DNA of 64,000 nucleotides from Duganella guangzhouensis (GCF_009674535.1 NZ_WKJK01000008.1:299223-363222); one strand, 5' to 3'. Positions 1 to 10,003 are shown, counted from the first letter of the stretch. The notes: generated from the letters alone by a model not told the origin. Translations and numbers: made by a program.

Positions 1-968
1 TCCCGAGCGGCATCTACAACACCGGCCTGGGCGCCAAGGCGCCGCCGATCACGGTCAGCACCGCAGCGCGCGAGCGCGGCTTCTCGGTCGAATTCGCCGC
101 GCTCGACTACACGGCGCCGGAGCGCAATCACTATGCCTACCAGCTGAAGGGCTTCGATTCAGGCTGGGTCAACAGCGAGGCCGGGCTGCGTCGCGCCAGC
201 TACAACAACCTGCCGCCGGGCGACTATCTGCTGCAACTGCGCGGCTCCAACCGCAATGGCGACTGGAGCGCGCCGTTGCAAGTGCCGGTGCGGGTGCTGC
301 CGGCCTGGCATCAGCAGCCGCTGACACGGGTGGCGCTGGCGGTGCTGGCGCTGCTGCTGTGCTTTGGGCTGCTGCAGGCGCGCACCGCCTACCTGCGTCG
401 GCGCCAGCGCGAACTGGAAGCCATGGTGCAGGCCCGCACCGCCGAACTGCGCGCCACCCAGGCCCAGCTCGAAACGCTGGCCTACGGCGACCCGCTGACC
501 GGCCTGGCCAACCGCCGCCTGTTCAACGACCAGCTGCGCCATCTGACCGCGCAGGCCGAGCGCGGCGGCCCGGCTTTCACGCTGCTGCTGATCGATCTCG
601 ACCGCTTCAAGCCGGTCAATGACACCTTCGGCCACGACGCCGGCGACGCCGTGCTGATCGCCAGCGCCGACCGCCTGCGCACCGCCATCCGCGAGGCCGA
701 TCGCCCGTTCCGGCTGGGTGGCGACGAGTTTGCCGTGCTGCTGGCCCAGGCCACCGACGCCGACACCTTGGCGCCGGTGTGCGCCCGCATCCTCGATAGC
801 ATGGCCACGCCGCTGCCGCACGGCGAGGCCGTGATCACCATCAGCGCCAGCGTGGGCGCCGCCATCTACCGCCCCGGCGACAGCCATGAACAAGTGTACA
901 AGCGCGCCGACATCGCCCTGTACAACGCCAAGGCGGCCGGCCGCCACACCTGGCGTCTGGCCGAATGA
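1..968 (+). CDS. Propeller-type sensor diguanylate cyclase, 3' part only
   Basis: The reading frame is open from base 3, so the gene starts before the window. The visible part holds a Y_Y_Y (two-component-regulator propeller C-terminal) domain at about bases 60-290, one membrane helix near bases 318-378, a short coiled linker, and a C-terminal GGDEF domain. The active-site GGDEF is intact at bases 717-731. An RxxD inhibitory site (READ) sits five residues before it, as in product-inhibited diguanylate cyclases. Known for the family: an external propeller senses a ligand and the cytoplasmic domain makes cyclic di-GMP from two GTP. No EAL or histidine kinase domain follows before the stop. The ligand cannot be told from this fragment. 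Confidence 0.9.
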   Translation, partial: PSGIYNTGLGAKAPPITVSTAARERGFSVEFAALDYTAPERNHYAYQLKGFDSGWVNSEAGLRRASYNNLPPGDYLLQLRGSNRNGDWSAPLQVPVRVLPAWHQQPLTRVALAVLALLLCFGLLQARTAYLRRRQRELEAMVQARTAELRATQAQLETLAYGDPLTGLANRRLFNDQLRHLTAQAERGGPAFTLLLIDLDRFKPVNDTFGHDAGDAVLIASADRLRTAIREADRPFRLGGDEFAVLLAQATDADTLAPVCARILDSMATPLPHGEAVITISASVGAAIYRPGDSHEQVYKRADIALYNAKAAGRHTWRLAE

Positions 969-1067
969 GGCTGCTGGTAAAATGAAGTAAAAACCCCGGC
1001 GATTCCGGTCCGGCGCCACATTTCCCGGCTAATATCGGGCGTTTGTGCCTCTTTTTTAAGCTGCTTC

Positions 1068-1889
1068 GTGACTGCACCCAAAATCGATTTACGCAACGTT
1101 AGCCTGGTCTGCGTGGAAACCCGCTATCCGGAGCTGGCGCGCTACGCGCTTGACCGCTGCCTGGCTGCGGCCGAATTCAAGGAATGCCTGCTACTGAGCG
1201 CCACCCGCCACGACCTGCCGGACTACATCCAGCAAGTGCCGATTGCGCCCATCGACAGCGTCGAAGCCTATTCCGCCTTCATGCTGCGCGACATCGGCCG
1301 CTACTTCAACGGTGAGCACGTACTGATCGTGCAGTGGGACAGCTTTATCCTGCACGGCGAACAGTGGGACCCGGACTTCCTCAATTACGACTACATCGGC
1401 GCGCCGTGGGAACACCGGCCGGTGGCGGTCGGCAATGGCGGCTTTTCGCTGCGCTCGCGCCGGCTGGTGGATGCGCTGGCAACCATGCAATTCGATCAGG
1501 TGCATCCGGAAGACCACGTCATCTGCGAACTGCGGCGCGACGAGCTGGAAGCGCGCGGCATCATCTTCGCGCCACCGGCATTGGCCGCCCGCTTCGCCTT
1601 CGAAGCGCGGCCGCATGCCACGCCCAGCTTCGGCTTCCACGGCTTGTTCAACTTCCACCACGCACTGCCCGACCCGGCGCTGGACGCCTGGCTGGCCATG
1701 TGCAGCCAGGCCACCTTGCGCTCCGGCGAAGCGCGCCGGCTGATTCGCGGCCTGTACCACACCGGCCGCCACGCCATGGCGCTACGCCTGCTGCGGCGCC
1801 GCTACGGCGGCACCGCCAGCCAGAAAGCCGAAACGCTGCGGCTTGCCGGGCGCTGCCTGTGGCACCGGCTGACCCACCCTAGTCTTTGA
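1068..1889 (+). CDS. DUF5672 family protein (glycosyltransferase-like)
   Basis: A 273-residue soluble protein that starts with GTG; no in-frame ATG lies nearby. The core has the DUF5672 signature: an acidic-aromatic stretch around YIGAPW followed by VGNGGFSLRSRRL. These motifs recall nucleotide-sugar transferases that read a short glycan, so a role in polysaccharide or glycan assembly is the usual guess for the family, but no reaction is established. The gene stands alone on its strand, and its 3' end overlaps the convergent isomerase gene by 11 bases, leaving no room for a separate terminator. Confidence 0.75.
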   Translation: MTAPKIDLRNVSLVCVETRYPELARYALDRCLAAAEFKECLLLSATRHDLPDYIQQVPIAPIDSVEAYSAFMLRDIGRYFNGEHVLIVQWDSFILHGEQWDPDFLNYDYIGAPWEHRPVAVGNGGFSLRSRRLVDALATMQFDQVHPEDHVICELRRDELEARGIIFAPPALAARFAFEARPHATPSFGFHGLFNFHHALPDPALDAWLAMCSQATLRSGEARRLIRGLYHTGRHAMALRLLRRRYGGTASQKAETLRLAGRCLWHRLTHPSL

Positions 1890-2697
1890 ACTGCGGCGCC
1901 GACTTGCTCATGCCGGCCATCATGGCGGCTTGCAAATCGGCCGACATCAGCATCGCGGCATTCCAGGTGGCGACGTAGTTGAGACCATCGGCCACGGTAT
2001 GGTCACGCGCATAGTTGACCATCTCCTTCACCCCGCGCACCGACAACGGCGACTTGGCGGCAATGGTAGCGGCAATCTCGCGCACGCCCTCACGCAGCGC
2101 TTCCGGCGTCTCGAACACACGGTTGACCAGCCGGATCTCGCGCGCCTCCGCCGCCTCCACCTTGCGCGCCGTGTACGCCAGCTCGCGCGTGATGCCATCG
2201 CCTATCAGGCGCGGCAAGCGTTGTAGCGTGCCGACGTCGGCCACCATGCCGACATCGATTTCCTTGACGCTGAACCAGGCATCGGCCGAGCAATAGCGCA
2301 TATCGGCGCAGCAGATCAGATCAATGCCTCCGCCGACGCAGGCGCCGTGCACCGCCGCCAGCACCGGCTTGCGGCAGCGTTCCAGGCTGGTCAGCGTGTC
2401 CTGCAGATCGAGGATCACGCGACGCAGGTTTTCACGCGTGCGGCCATCGCAATCGTCGCGCACCTGCGCGCCCACGCCCAACATCATCTGCAAATCGATG
2501 CCCGCCGTGAAAGCGCGGCCCTCGCCCTCCAGAATCGCCACCCGCAGCTCCGGCGTGGCGTCCACATACTGGAAGGCGGTGCGAATGTCATGCCACATGG
2601 CAAGATTCATCGCATTCATCTTGTCGGGACGGTTCAGGCGAATGGTGGCGATGTGGCCATCCACCGACAGACTGACCGCTTCAAGCGTTGGAATCAT
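1879..2697 (-). CDS. Delta(3,5)-Delta(2,4)-dienoyl-CoA isomerase (crotonase family)
   Basis: A 272-residue crotonase-fold enzyme. Oxyanion-hole segments lie at residues 61-70 (RAFTAGIDL) and 119-127 (GACVGGGIDL region). The segment KEIDVGMVADVGTLQRLP closely matches mammalian ECH1: the ECH1 acid pair Glu196/Asp204 corresponds to Glu146/Asp154 here, with the same spacing of eight. That supports dienoyl-CoA isomerase rather than plain enoyl-CoA hydratase, acting in beta-oxidation of odd-position unsaturated acyl-CoA. I chose the start at 2697 because an AGGGGAG ribosome site lies six bases upstream; a longer in-frame ATG at 2724 lacks one. It is divergent from the molybdenum hydroxylase genes across a 98-base gap. 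Confidence 0.85.
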   Translation of the reverse strand: MIPTLEAVSLSVDGHIATIRLNRPDKMNAMNLAMWHDIRTAFQYVDATPELRVAILEGEGRAFTAGIDLQMMLGVGAQVRDDCDGRTRENLRRVILDLQDTLTSLERCRKPVLAAVHGACVGGGIDLICCADMRYCSADAWFSVKEIDVGMVADVGTLQRLPRLIGDGITRELAYTARKVEAAEAREIRLVNRVFETPEALREGVREIAATIAAKSPLSVRGVKEMVNYARDHTVADGLNYVATWNAAMLMSADLQAAMMAGMSKSAPQFKD

Positions 2698-2795
2698 GGT
2701 TGTCTCCCCTTTTATAGAAGCCATATCTTAGAGTAAATAAGCTATATTGATCGACGCGGCATGCATATTCCGAATAACAAAACAGGAGGATAGAC

Positions 2796-3260
2796 ATGGC
2801 AACAAAGTTCAAGCTCAATGGCAAGGAAATCACCGCGCAGGCCGAGGCTGACACCCCGCTACTGTGGGTGATCCGCGATGAAATCGGCCTCACCGGCACC
2901 AAGTTCGGTTGCGGCATGGCGCTGTGCGGCGCCTGCACCGTGCACCTGAATGGCGAACCGATACGCTCCTTTCAGACGCCGCTGTCGGCGGTGGCCGGCA
3001 AGCAGGTCGCCACCATCGAATCGCTGTCCAGCGATAACTCCCATCCGCTGCAAAAAGCCTGGATCGCGCACGACGTGCCGCAATGCGGCTACTGCCAATC
3101 CGGCCAGCTGATGAGTGCCGCCGCCCTGCTGCGCACCAATAAAAATCCCAGCGACACCGACATCGACAACGCCATGAGCGGCAACATCTGTCGCTGTGGT
3201 ACCTACAACCGCATCCGCGCCGCCATCAAAACCGCCGCCGCAGAAATGCGCAAGGCATAA
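2796..3260 (+). CDS. Molybdenum hydroxylase [2Fe-2S] subunit (IorA-like)
   Basis: A 154-residue iron-sulfur subunit of the xanthine oxidase family, of the isoquinoline 1-oxidoreductase alpha type. It should pass electrons from the molybdenum subunit encoded next. The N-terminal plant-ferredoxin-type cluster has Cys39, Cys44 and Cys47, but position 59, where the fourth ligand normally sits (RSC in relatives), is Phe (TTT codon). The second cluster is complete: Cys97, Cys100, Cys132 and Cys134. An AGGAGG ribosome site precedes the ATG. Ten bases separate it from the catalytic subunit, so the two are co-transcribed. The missing ligand may be a true variant, a damaging mutation or a sequencing error. 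Confidence 0.88.
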   Translation: MATKFKLNGKEITAQAEADTPLLWVIRDEIGLTGTKFGCGMALCGACTVHLNGEPIRSFQTPLSAVAGKQVATIESLSSDNSHPLQKAWIAHDVPQCGYCQSGQLMSAAALLRTNKNPSDTDIDNAMSGNICRCGTYNRIRAAIKTAAAEMRKA

Positions 3261-3270
3261 GGAGACGGCC

Positions 3271-5373
3271 ATGACCACCAATCGCAGGCAATTCCTGAAA
3301 ACTTCCGCCGGCCTGACGCTGGGCGTGTTCCTGCCGCTGCAGGCCGATGCCGCCGGCACGCTGCACACGCCCAACGCCTGGGTTCACATCGCGGACGACA
3401 ACACCATCACGCTGCTGTCGGCGCGCTCCGAAATGGGCCAGGGCGTGTACACCGCCATGCCGATGCTGATCGCTGAAGAACTGGGCGTGGACATCCGCAA
3501 GATCAAGGTCGAAATCGCGCCGGTGGCACCGGTCTACACCAACGCGCTACTGGGCGGCCAACTGACCGGCGGCTCGACCTCGGTGCGCGAGGGCTGGGAC
3601 AAGCTGCGCATCGCCGGCGCCCAGGCCCGCACCATGCTGGTCAGCGCCGCCGCCGCGCGCTGGAAGCTCGACGCGGCACAACTGCGCGCGGCCGACGGCA
3701 AGGTCACCGGTCCCGGCGGCCGCAGCGCCACCTACGGCGAACTGGCGGCCGACGCCGCCAAACTGCCGGTGCCGGAAAAGGTGACGCTGAAGGAGCCCAA
3801 GGACTTCAAGATCATCGGCAAACGCACCAAGCGTCTGGATACCGCACACAAGGTCAATGGCACGGCCGAATACGGCATCGACGTCAAGCTGCCCGGCATG
3901 GTGTACGCGTCGCTGGAACAATGCCCGGTCATCGGCGGCAAAGTGGCCAGCTTTGACGGCGCCAAAGCCAAGGCCATGCCCGGCGTGATCGACGTGGTGC
4001 AGATCCGCGACGGCGTGGCGGTGGTGGCCGACAGCTACTGGCGCGCCAAGAAAGCGCGCGAAGCGCTGGCCGTGCAGTGGGACGAAGGCGCTGGCGCGCG
4101 CATCGACAACGCCGCCATGCGTGACGGCATCCGCAAGGCGGCCGACGCCACCATCCCGATCAAGAAAACCGGCGATGCCGCCGGCGTGCTGAAAAGCGCC
4201 AGCAAGAAGCTGCAGGCCGAATACTGGTCGCCTCTGCTGGCGCACGCCACCATGGAGCCGCAGAACTTCACTGCCGACTACCGTAACGGCAAATGCACGG
4301 TGATCGGCCCTGCCCAGTTCCAGCAAGGCACGCAGGGCAATGTCGCCGCCGCGCTCGGCATCAAGCCGGAAGATGTGACGGTGAAGACCACCTTCCTCGG
4401 CGGCGGTTTCGGCCGTCGTCTGGAATACGACTTCGCGGTGCAGGCGGCCGAGATTTCCAAGGCGGTCGGCAAGCCGGTCAAGCTGCTGTGGACGCGCGAG
4501 GACGATACCACCCACGACTTCTACCGGCCGATGGCGCTGCACCGCATGGCCGGCGCGCTGGACGCCAGCGGCAAGCCGGTGGCGCTGACCTTGCAACTGA
4601 CCTCGCAGTCGGTGACGCAGCGCGCGTTCGGCCTGCCGAAAGGCACGCTCGATCCCTTCATGGCCGAAGCGTCGGTGGTGCCGTATGCGATCCCCAACAT
4701 GACGCAGGAGCTGATCGAACATGACAGCGGGCTGCGGGTCGGCTACTGGCGTTCGGTCAGCCACGCGCTGAACGCGTTTGCCAACGAAAGCTTCATCGAC
4801 GAGATGGCGGCGGCGGCCGGCAAAGATCCCTACCAGTTCCGCCTGTCGCTGCTGGGCGAGCAGCCGCGCTTTGCCAAGGTGCTGAAACTGGCGGCGGAAA
4901 AATCCGGCTGGGGCAAGCCGCTGCCCAAGGGCCACCATCGCGGCATCGCCCTGATGGAGGGCTATGACACCTACATGGCGCAGGTGGCCGAGATTTCGGT
5001 CGACAAGGATAACGCCATCAAGGTACACCACGTGTGGGTGGCGGCGGACCTGGGGCAGATGGTCAATCCGGACACGGTGGAAGCACAGATCCAGTCCAGC
5101 ATCGCGTTTGGATTATCATCGACGCTGGGCGCGGAAATCACGCTGGACAAGGGACGCGTCCAGCAGACCAACTTCCACGACTACCCGGTGCTGCGCATGA
5201 ACGAGATGCCGAAGATCGACATCACGCTGGTGCCCAGCGGCGAGAAGCCGGGCGGCATCGGCGAGCCGGCGACGGCGCTGATCGGCCCGGCCGTCGCCAA
5301 CGCCCTGTTTGCCGCCACCGGCAAGCGGGTGCGCCAATTGCCGCTGTCGGCGGACCATATCAAATCAGCCTGA
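3271..5373 (+). CDS. Molybdopterin-binding hydroxylase subunit (IorB-like, Tat-exported)
   Basis: A 700-residue catalytic subunit of the xanthine oxidase family, single-chain IorB type. The N-terminus carries a twin-arginine signal (RRQFLK then a hydrophobic stretch ending ADA), so the folded complex is probably periplasmic. Molybdopterin-binding segments are visible: QFQQGTQGN, GGGFGRR, and near the C-terminus GGIGEPATA, which holds the usual catalytic glutamate. I took the ATG at 3271, which has AAGGAGA eight bases upstream; an earlier in-frame ATG would erase the Tat signal position. Relatives oxidise N-heterocycles, nicotinate or aldehydes; the substrate here is not evident. No XdhC-like maturation factor is in view. 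Confidence 0.88.
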   Translation: MTTNRRQFLKTSAGLTLGVFLPLQADAAGTLHTPNAWVHIADDNTITLLSARSEMGQGVYTAMPMLIAEELGVDIRKIKVEIAPVAPVYTNALLGGQLTGGSTSVREGWDKLRIAGAQARTMLVSAAAARWKLDAAQLRAADGKVTGPGGRSATYGELAADAAKLPVPEKVTLKEPKDFKIIGKRTKRLDTAHKVNGTAEYGIDVKLPGMVYASLEQCPVIGGKVASFDGAKAKAMPGVIDVVQIRDGVAVVADSYWRAKKAREALAVQWDEGAGARIDNAAMRDGIRKAADATIPIKKTGDAAGVLKSASKKLQAEYWSPLLAHATMEPQNFTADYRNGKCTVIGPAQFQQGTQGNVAAALGIKPEDVTVKTTFLGGGFGRRLEYDFAVQAAEISKAVGKPVKLLWTREDDTTHDFYRPMALHRMAGALDASGKPVALTLQLTSQSVTQRAFGLPKGTLDPFMAEASVVPYAIPNMTQELIEHDSGLRVGYWRSVSHALNAFANESFIDEMAAAAGKDPYQFRLSLLGEQPRFAKVLKLAAEKSGWGKPLPKGHHRGIALMEGYDTYMAQVAEISVDKDNAIKVHHVWVAADLGQMVNPDTVEAQIQSSIAFGLSSTLGAEITLDKGRVQQTNFHDYPVLRMNEMPKIDITLVPSGEKPGGIGEPATALIGPAVANALFAATGKRVRQLPLSADHIKSA

Positions 5374-5383
5374 AAGGATACGC

Positions 5384-6700
5384 ATGAAAAAATCTGTTTG
5401 TGGTGTTGCCCTGCTGGGCTTGCTACTGGGGTCCGCCCACGCGGACGATGTCAACAGTCTGGTCCAACTCTACAAACAGATCCATGCGCATCCCGAACTG
5501 CCGCACCAGGAGGAAAAAACTTCCGCCCTGGTGGCGGCGGAATTGCGCAAGGCGGGTTACAAGGTCACCGAGCGGGTTGGCGTTTATGAGGATGGCAGCC
5601 GCGCTTACGGCGTGGTGGCGGTGCTGGAAAACGGCCCCGGCCCGCGTCTGCTGATCCGCAGCGAACTGGATGCGCTGCCGGTCACCGAGGAAACCGGCGT
5701 CGACTACGCCAGCCATGTCCGCAGCAAGAACGCGGCGGGCCAGGAAGTGGGCGTGATGCACGCCTGCGGTCACGACATCCACGCCACCACGCTGGTCGGC
5801 ACCGCGCGCGCGATGGCGGCCCGGCGCGACCAATGGCATGGCACGCTGATGTTTGTGGCCCAGCCATCTGAAGAAACCGCCGACGGCGCGCGCGCCATGC
5901 TGCGCGACCGCCTGTACGAACGCTTCGGCCGTCCCGATTTCGCCATCGCCCTGCATGACACTTCGGATCGCGCCGCCGGCACGGTCGGGGTGATGGGCGG
6001 CTTTTCGCAGGCGGGCGTGATTTCGATCGACGTCACGCTGCGCGGCATAGGTGCGCATGGCGCGGCGCCGCAGGATGCCAAAGATCCCATCGTCATGGCC
6101 GGCCAGTTCATCACCCAGGTGCAGACCATCGTCAGCCGGGTGCAGGATCCGCGCGATCCGGCGGTGATCAGCATCGGCTCCATCCACGGCGGCGCCAAGC
6201 GCAATGTGATTCCCTACGAGGTCAAACTGGAACTGACCGCGCGCGCCTTCAGCGACAAGGCGGTGAAAAACATCACCGAAGGCGTCAAGCGCATAGCCAA
6301 CGGCGTCGCGCTGGCGGCCGGCGTGCCGGCGGACCGCATGCCCATTGTCACCGTGCTGGAAAGCGAGACGCTGCCATCCGCCTACAACGATCCGGCGCTG
6401 AGCACCCGCGTCAAAGCCGCGCTGGTGCAATCGCTGGGCGCGCCGCAAGTGGGCGAGGACGAACCGGTGATGTACAGCGAAGACTTCGGCCTGTTCGGCT
6501 TGCCGGGCCGCGCCATTCCGGTAGTGATGTTCAGCCTGGGCGTGGCCGATCCGGCCAAACTGGCAGCCGCTCAAGCCGAAGGCCGCGCACTGCCGGGACC
6601 GCACACCAGCCGCTTCGAACCGTTACCCGAGCCCAGCCTGCGCACCGGCGTCCAAGCCATGAGCGCCGTCGCCACCGCCCTGCTGCAACGCCAGCAGTAG
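5384..6700 (+). CDS. Exported M20 family amidohydrolase/peptidase
   Basis: A 438-residue zinc hydrolase with a cleavable Sec signal (residues 1-20, ending SAHA). Metal-site motifs of the M20D group are present: HACGHDIHATTL at residues 126-137 with Cys128 and His130, and PSEET near 163. The lid or dimerisation domain follows, then a C-terminal PHTSRFEP with a metal-ligand histidine. Relatives cleave hippurate, N-acyl amino acids or indole-acetyl amino acids. The gene begins 10 bases after the molybdenum subunit gene, so it probably belongs to that operon, and both products should be periplasmic. The substrate is unknown. The start at 5384 follows a GAAAGG ribosome site. Confidence 0.85.
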   Translation: MKKSVCGVALLGLLLGSAHADDVNSLVQLYKQIHAHPELPHQEEKTSALVAAELRKAGYKVTERVGVYEDGSRAYGVVAVLENGPGPRLLIRSELDALPVTEETGVDYASHVRSKNAAGQEVGVMHACGHDIHATTLVGTARAMAARRDQWHGTLMFVAQPSEETADGARAMLRDRLYERFGRPDFAIALHDTSDRAAGTVGVMGGFSQAGVISIDVTLRGIGAHGAAPQDAKDPIVMAGQFITQVQTIVSRVQDPRDPAVISIGSIHGGAKRNVIPYEVKLELTARAFSDKAVKNITEGVKRIANGVALAAGVPADRMPIVTVLESETLPSAYNDPALSTRVKAALVQSLGAPQVGEDEPVMYSEDFGLFGLPGRAIPVVMFSLGVADPAKLAAAQAEGRALPGPHTSRFEPLPEPSLRTGVQAMSAVATALLQRQQ

Positions 6701-6820
6701 CGAACGGACGACACGGGCCGCCGCCGCTGCATTTTTGGTTGCTAAAAAATCCCGGAGCCGGACCAGGTCTGACTGTGCTTTACTGGTCCAGCGAACCCGC
6801 ACTAGCGAGGTTGCGGGCAT
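6623..6820 (-). pseudogene. Truncated ParE/RelE-type toxin remnant
   Basis: The first 40 or so residues read like a ParE toxin N-terminus: VRVRWTSKAQSDLVRLRDFL, then a K-N-A-rich turn and an RVVRSLL helix. Family members usually run to about 95-100 residues with a C-terminal beta-sheet carrying the active surface. Here the recognisable part stops near base 6695, and the frame runs on into the complement of the M20 gene's last codons until a stop at 6623. The catalytic half is therefore missing. It follows the antitoxin gene with a short overlap, as in intact parDE modules. I infer loss of the 3' half by a deletion or rearrangement at the M20 stop. Confidence 0.6.
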
Positions 6821-7029
6821 GGATGGTTGGCTTCCAGGCTGTCAGCCCAGGCTTTGACATCGTCGTGCTCAACCAACCTGCCGGCATCAACGTCATCCAG
6901 CGCTTCCCGGGTCAACTGGTCTTTTTGCGCCGCTGCGCCATCATCCAGCAGCAGCTCCAGCAAATGCTGTTTTTCCTCAGCGCTGAGGAGTCTGATAGCA
7001 GCTTCAATCTCTGCAACTGTCATGGGCAC
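6802..7029 (-). CDS. Antitoxin of a ParDE-like module, partner toxin truncated
   Basis: A 75-residue protein. The C-terminal half (ALDDVDAGRLVEHDDVKAWADSL, then a proline-rich tail) is the classic tail of antitoxins paired with ParE-type toxins; it normally wraps the toxin. The N-terminal half (AEIEAAIRLLSAEEKQHLLELL) is helical and does not look like the usual ribbon-helix-helix, so DNA binding is uncertain. The downstream toxin gene is a remnant, leaving this an orphan antitoxin. It lies between the M20 gene and the valS promoter region, transcribed away from valS. Confidence 0.6.
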   Translation of the reverse strand: MPMTVAEIEAAIRLLSAEEKQHLLELLLDDGAAAQKDQLTREALDDVDAGRLVEHDDVKAWADSLEANHPCPQPR

Positions 7030-7170
7030 GCCCTCCTTGATCGCATTGTAACGCCGCTCGGAAACGCCAGAGTGTGACGGAAACCAAACTTCCAGCCGTC
7101 AAAATTATCATATAAGTAACTTAAAACCGAATTTCAGCCCCCAGTCGGCTCAGTGCCGCGCTGCGTCATT

Positions 7171-7176
7171 TATAAT
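7171..7176 (+). promoter_or_regulatory. Possible -10 element for valS
   Basis: A perfect TATAAT hexamer lies 32 bases before the valS ATG. I see no good -35 hexamer at 16-18 bases upstream, so the call rests on the -10 alone. The 178-base gap between the antitoxin start and valS contains nothing else I can name. Confidence 0.35.
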
Positions 7177-7207
7177 GGTCGTTTCGCAAAATTAAAATCT
7201 GCCAATC

Positions 7208-10003
7208 ATGGAATTAGCCAAGTCTTTCGAGCCTGCCGACATTGAACAGTTCTGGCGCAACGAGTGGGAATCGCGCGGTTACTACACCGCCACCCTCGAC
7301 GCCGGCAAACCTTCTTTCAGCATCCAGCTGCCGCCGCCGAACGTCACCGGCACCCTGCACATGGGCCATGCATTCAATCAGACCATCATGGATGGCCTGA
7401 CCCGCTACCACCGCATGCTGGGCCATAACACCGCCTGGATCCCCGGCACCGACCACGCCGGCATCGCCACCCAGATCGTGGTGGAACGCCAGCTGGACGC
7501 GCAGAAAGTCTCGCGCCATGACCTCGGCCGCGAAAAATTCATCGAAAAAGTCTGGGAGTGGAAAGAGAAATCCGGCTCCACCATCACCGGCCAGATGCGC
7601 CGTCTGGGCGCCTCGCCGGACTGGAAGCGCGAATACTTCACCATGGACGCCGAGCGCTCCAAATCGGTGACCGAAGTGTTCGTGCGCCTGCACGAGCAAG
7701 GCCTGATCTACCGCGGCAAGCGCCTGGTCAACTGGGACCCGGTGCTGGGCACCGCCGTCTCCGATCTGGAAGTGGTGTCGGAAGAGGAAGATGGCTCGAT
7801 GTGGTACATCCAGTACCCGCTGGCCGATGGTAGCGGTCACCTGACCGTGGCCACCACCCGTCCGGAAACCATGCTGGGCGACGTCGCCGTCGCGGTGGAC
7901 CCGACCGATGAACGCTATCAGGCACTGGTCGGCAAGATGCTGAAGCTGCCGCTGGTCGGCCGCGAAATCCCGATCATCGCCGACGAATACGTCGACAAAG
8001 CCTTCGGCACCGGCTGCGTGAAGATCACCCCTGCGCACGACTTCAACGACTACGCCGTCGGCCAGCGTCACAAGCTGGACATGCCGTCGATCCTGACCCT
8101 GGAAGCCAAGATCGTCGACGACGCACCGGAAGCCTATCGCGGCCTGGACCGTTTTGAAGCGCGTAAAAAAATCGTCGCCGACCTGGAAGCGCTGGGTCTG
8201 CTGGAACAAGTCAAACCGCACAAGCTGATGGTGCCGCGCGGCGACCGCACCGGCGTCGTCATCGAACCGATGCTGACCGACCAATGGTTCGTCGCCATGA
8301 GCAAGCCGGCGCCGGAAGGCACCTACTTCCCGGGCAAATCGATCGCGGAAACCGCGCTGGAAAAAGTCGCCAACGGCGAAATCAAATTCGTGCCGGAGAA
8401 CTGGACCACCACCTACAACCAGTGGCTGAACAACATCCAGGACTGGTGCATCTCGCGTCAACTGTGGTGGGGCCATCAGATCCCCGCCTGGTACGACGAC
8501 GCCGGCAACATCTTCGTCGCCCGCACCGAGGAAGAGGCCAAGGCGCAAGCCGCCGCCAAAGGCATCACCGCGCCGCTGCGCCGTGACAACGACGTGCTGG
8601 ACACCTGGTTCTCGTCCGCGCTGGTACCGTTCTCGACCCTGGGCTGGCCGGAAGAAACCCCGGACATCAAAGCCTTCCTGCCATCGTCGGTGCTGGTGAC
8701 CGGCTTCGACATCATCTTCTTCTGGGTGGCGCGGATGGTCATGATGACCGCGCACTTCACCGGCAAAGTGCCGTTCAACACCGTGTACGTGCACGGCCTG
8801 GTGCGCGACTCGCAGGGCCAGAAGATGTCCAAGTCCAAGGGCAACACGCTGGACCCGATCGACCTGATCGACGGCATCGGCATCGATGCGCTGGTGGAAA
8901 AACGCACCACCGGCCTGATGAACCCGAAAGCGGCCGAGAAGATCGCCAAGGCCACCCGCAAGGAATTCCCGGAAGGTATCGCCGCCTACGGCACCGACGC
9001 CGTGCGCTTCACCATGGCCTCGTACGCCTCGCTGGGCCGCAACATCAACTTCGACCTGGGCCGTTGCGAAGGCTACCGCAACTTCTGCAACAAGATGTGG
9101 AACGCCACCCGCTTCGTCATGATGAACACCGAAGGCAAGGACTGCTCGGCTTCCGAAGCCGACCTGTCGAACGCCGACAAGTGGATCATCTCGCTGCTGC
9201 AAAAGGCCGAGCTGGACGTGGCCAAAGGCTTCGAGGACTACCGCTTCGACAACATCGCCTCCACCATCTACAAGTTCGTGTGGGACGAGTACTGCGACTG
9301 GTATCTGGAAGTGGCCAAAGTGCAGGTGCAGAGCGGCACTGAAGGCCAGCAACGCGCCACCCGTCACACCCTGCTGCGCGTGCTGGAAGTGGTGCTGCGC
9401 CTGGCGCATCCGGTGATCCCGTTCGTGACCGAAGCACTGTGGCAAGCGGTTGCGCCGCTGGCCGGCAAAACCGGTGATTCGATCATGCTGCAACCATACC
9501 CGATCGCCAACACCGCCAACATCGACGAAGCAGCCGAAGCCTGGATGCAACAGCTGAAAGCGCTGACCGATGCTACCCGCAACCTGCGTGGCGAAATGCA
9601 GCTGGCGCCATCGCTGCGCGTGCCGCTGATCGTCGAACCGGGCAGCGCCGCCGACAAAACCGCGATGGAAGGTTTCGCGCCGTACGTGCAATCGCTGGCC
9701 AAGCTAGCCGAAGTGCAGATCGTCGACGCCCTGCCGGATTCGCCGGCAGCGGTAGCGATCGTCGGCACCACCAAGCTGATGCTGAAAGTGGAAATCGACG
9801 TGAAGGCAGAGCGCGAGCGCTTGAGCAAAGAAATCACCCGCCTGGAAGGCGAGATTGCCAAAGCCAGCGGCAAGCTGTCGAACGAAAGCTTCGTCGCCCG
9901 CGCCCCGGCCGAGGTGGTCGCGCAAGAGAAAGAACGCGTCGCCAACTTCACCGCCACGCTGAGCAAGATGCGCGAACAAATCGCCAAGCTGCCAGCCGCC
10001 TGA
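7208..10003 (+). CDS. valS: Valine-tRNA ligase
   Basis: A full-length class Ia synthetase of 931 residues (family about 900-950) that charges tRNA-Val in the cytoplasm. The HIGH motif appears as HMGH at residues 51-54, and KMSKS is exact near residue 539. Between them is a large editing domain with the [15 protein letters not shown] region. The C-terminus is the valine-specific coiled-coil tRNA arm (about residues 860-930). The ATG follows a weak ribosome site. It is monocistronic, with a strong intrinsic terminator 20 bases after the stop. No oddities seen. Confidence 0.98.
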   Translation: MELAKSFEPADIEQFWRNEWESRGYYTATLDAGKPSFSIQLPPPNVTGTLHMGHAFNQTIMDGLTRYHRMLGHNTAWIPGTDHAGIATQIVVERQLDAQKVSRHDLGREKFIEKVWEWKEKSGSTITGQMRRLGASPDWKREYFTMDAERSKSVTEVFVRLHEQGLIYRGKRLVNWDPVLGTAVSDLEVVSEEEDGSMWYIQYPLADGSGHLTVATTRPETMLGDVAVAVDPTDERYQALVGKMLKLPLVGREIPIIADEYVDKAFGTGCVKITPAHDFNDYAVGQRHKLDMPSILTLEAKIVDDAPEAYRGLDRFEARKKIVADLEALGLLEQVKPHKLMVPRGDRTGVVIEPMLTDQWFVAMSKPAPEGTYFPGKSIAETALEKVANGEIKFVPENWTTTYNQWLNNIQDWCISRQLWWGHQIPAWYDDAGNIFVARTEEEAKAQAAAKGITAPLRRDNDVLDTWFSSALVPFSTLGWPEETPDIKAFLPSSVLVTGFDIIFFWVARMVMMTAHFTGKVPFNTVYVHGLVRDSQGQKMSKSKGNTLDPIDLIDGIGIDALVEKRTTGLMNPKAAEKIAKATRKEFPEGIAAYGTDAVRFTMASYASLGRNINFDLGRCEGYRNFCNKMWNATRFVMMNTEGKDCSASEADLSNADKWIISLLQKAELDVAKGFEDYRFDNIASTIYKFVWDEYCDWYLEVAKVQVQSGTEGQQRATRHTLLRVLEVVLRLAHPVIPFVTEALWQAVAPLAGKTGDSIMLQPYPIANTANIDEAAEAWMQQLKALTDATRNLRGEMQLAPSLRVPLIVEPGSAADKTAMEGFAPYVQSLAKLAEVQIVDALPDSPAAVAIVGTTKLMLKVEIDVKAERERLSKEITRLEGEIAKASGKLSNESFVARAPAEVVAQEKERVANFTATLSKMREQIAKLPAA

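Noticed and set aside
7214..9691. An 825-codon open frame on the strand opposite valS
   Set aside because: It is the GC-rich complement of valS, with a His/Gly/Arg-rich composition typical of antisense frames and no recognisable domain.
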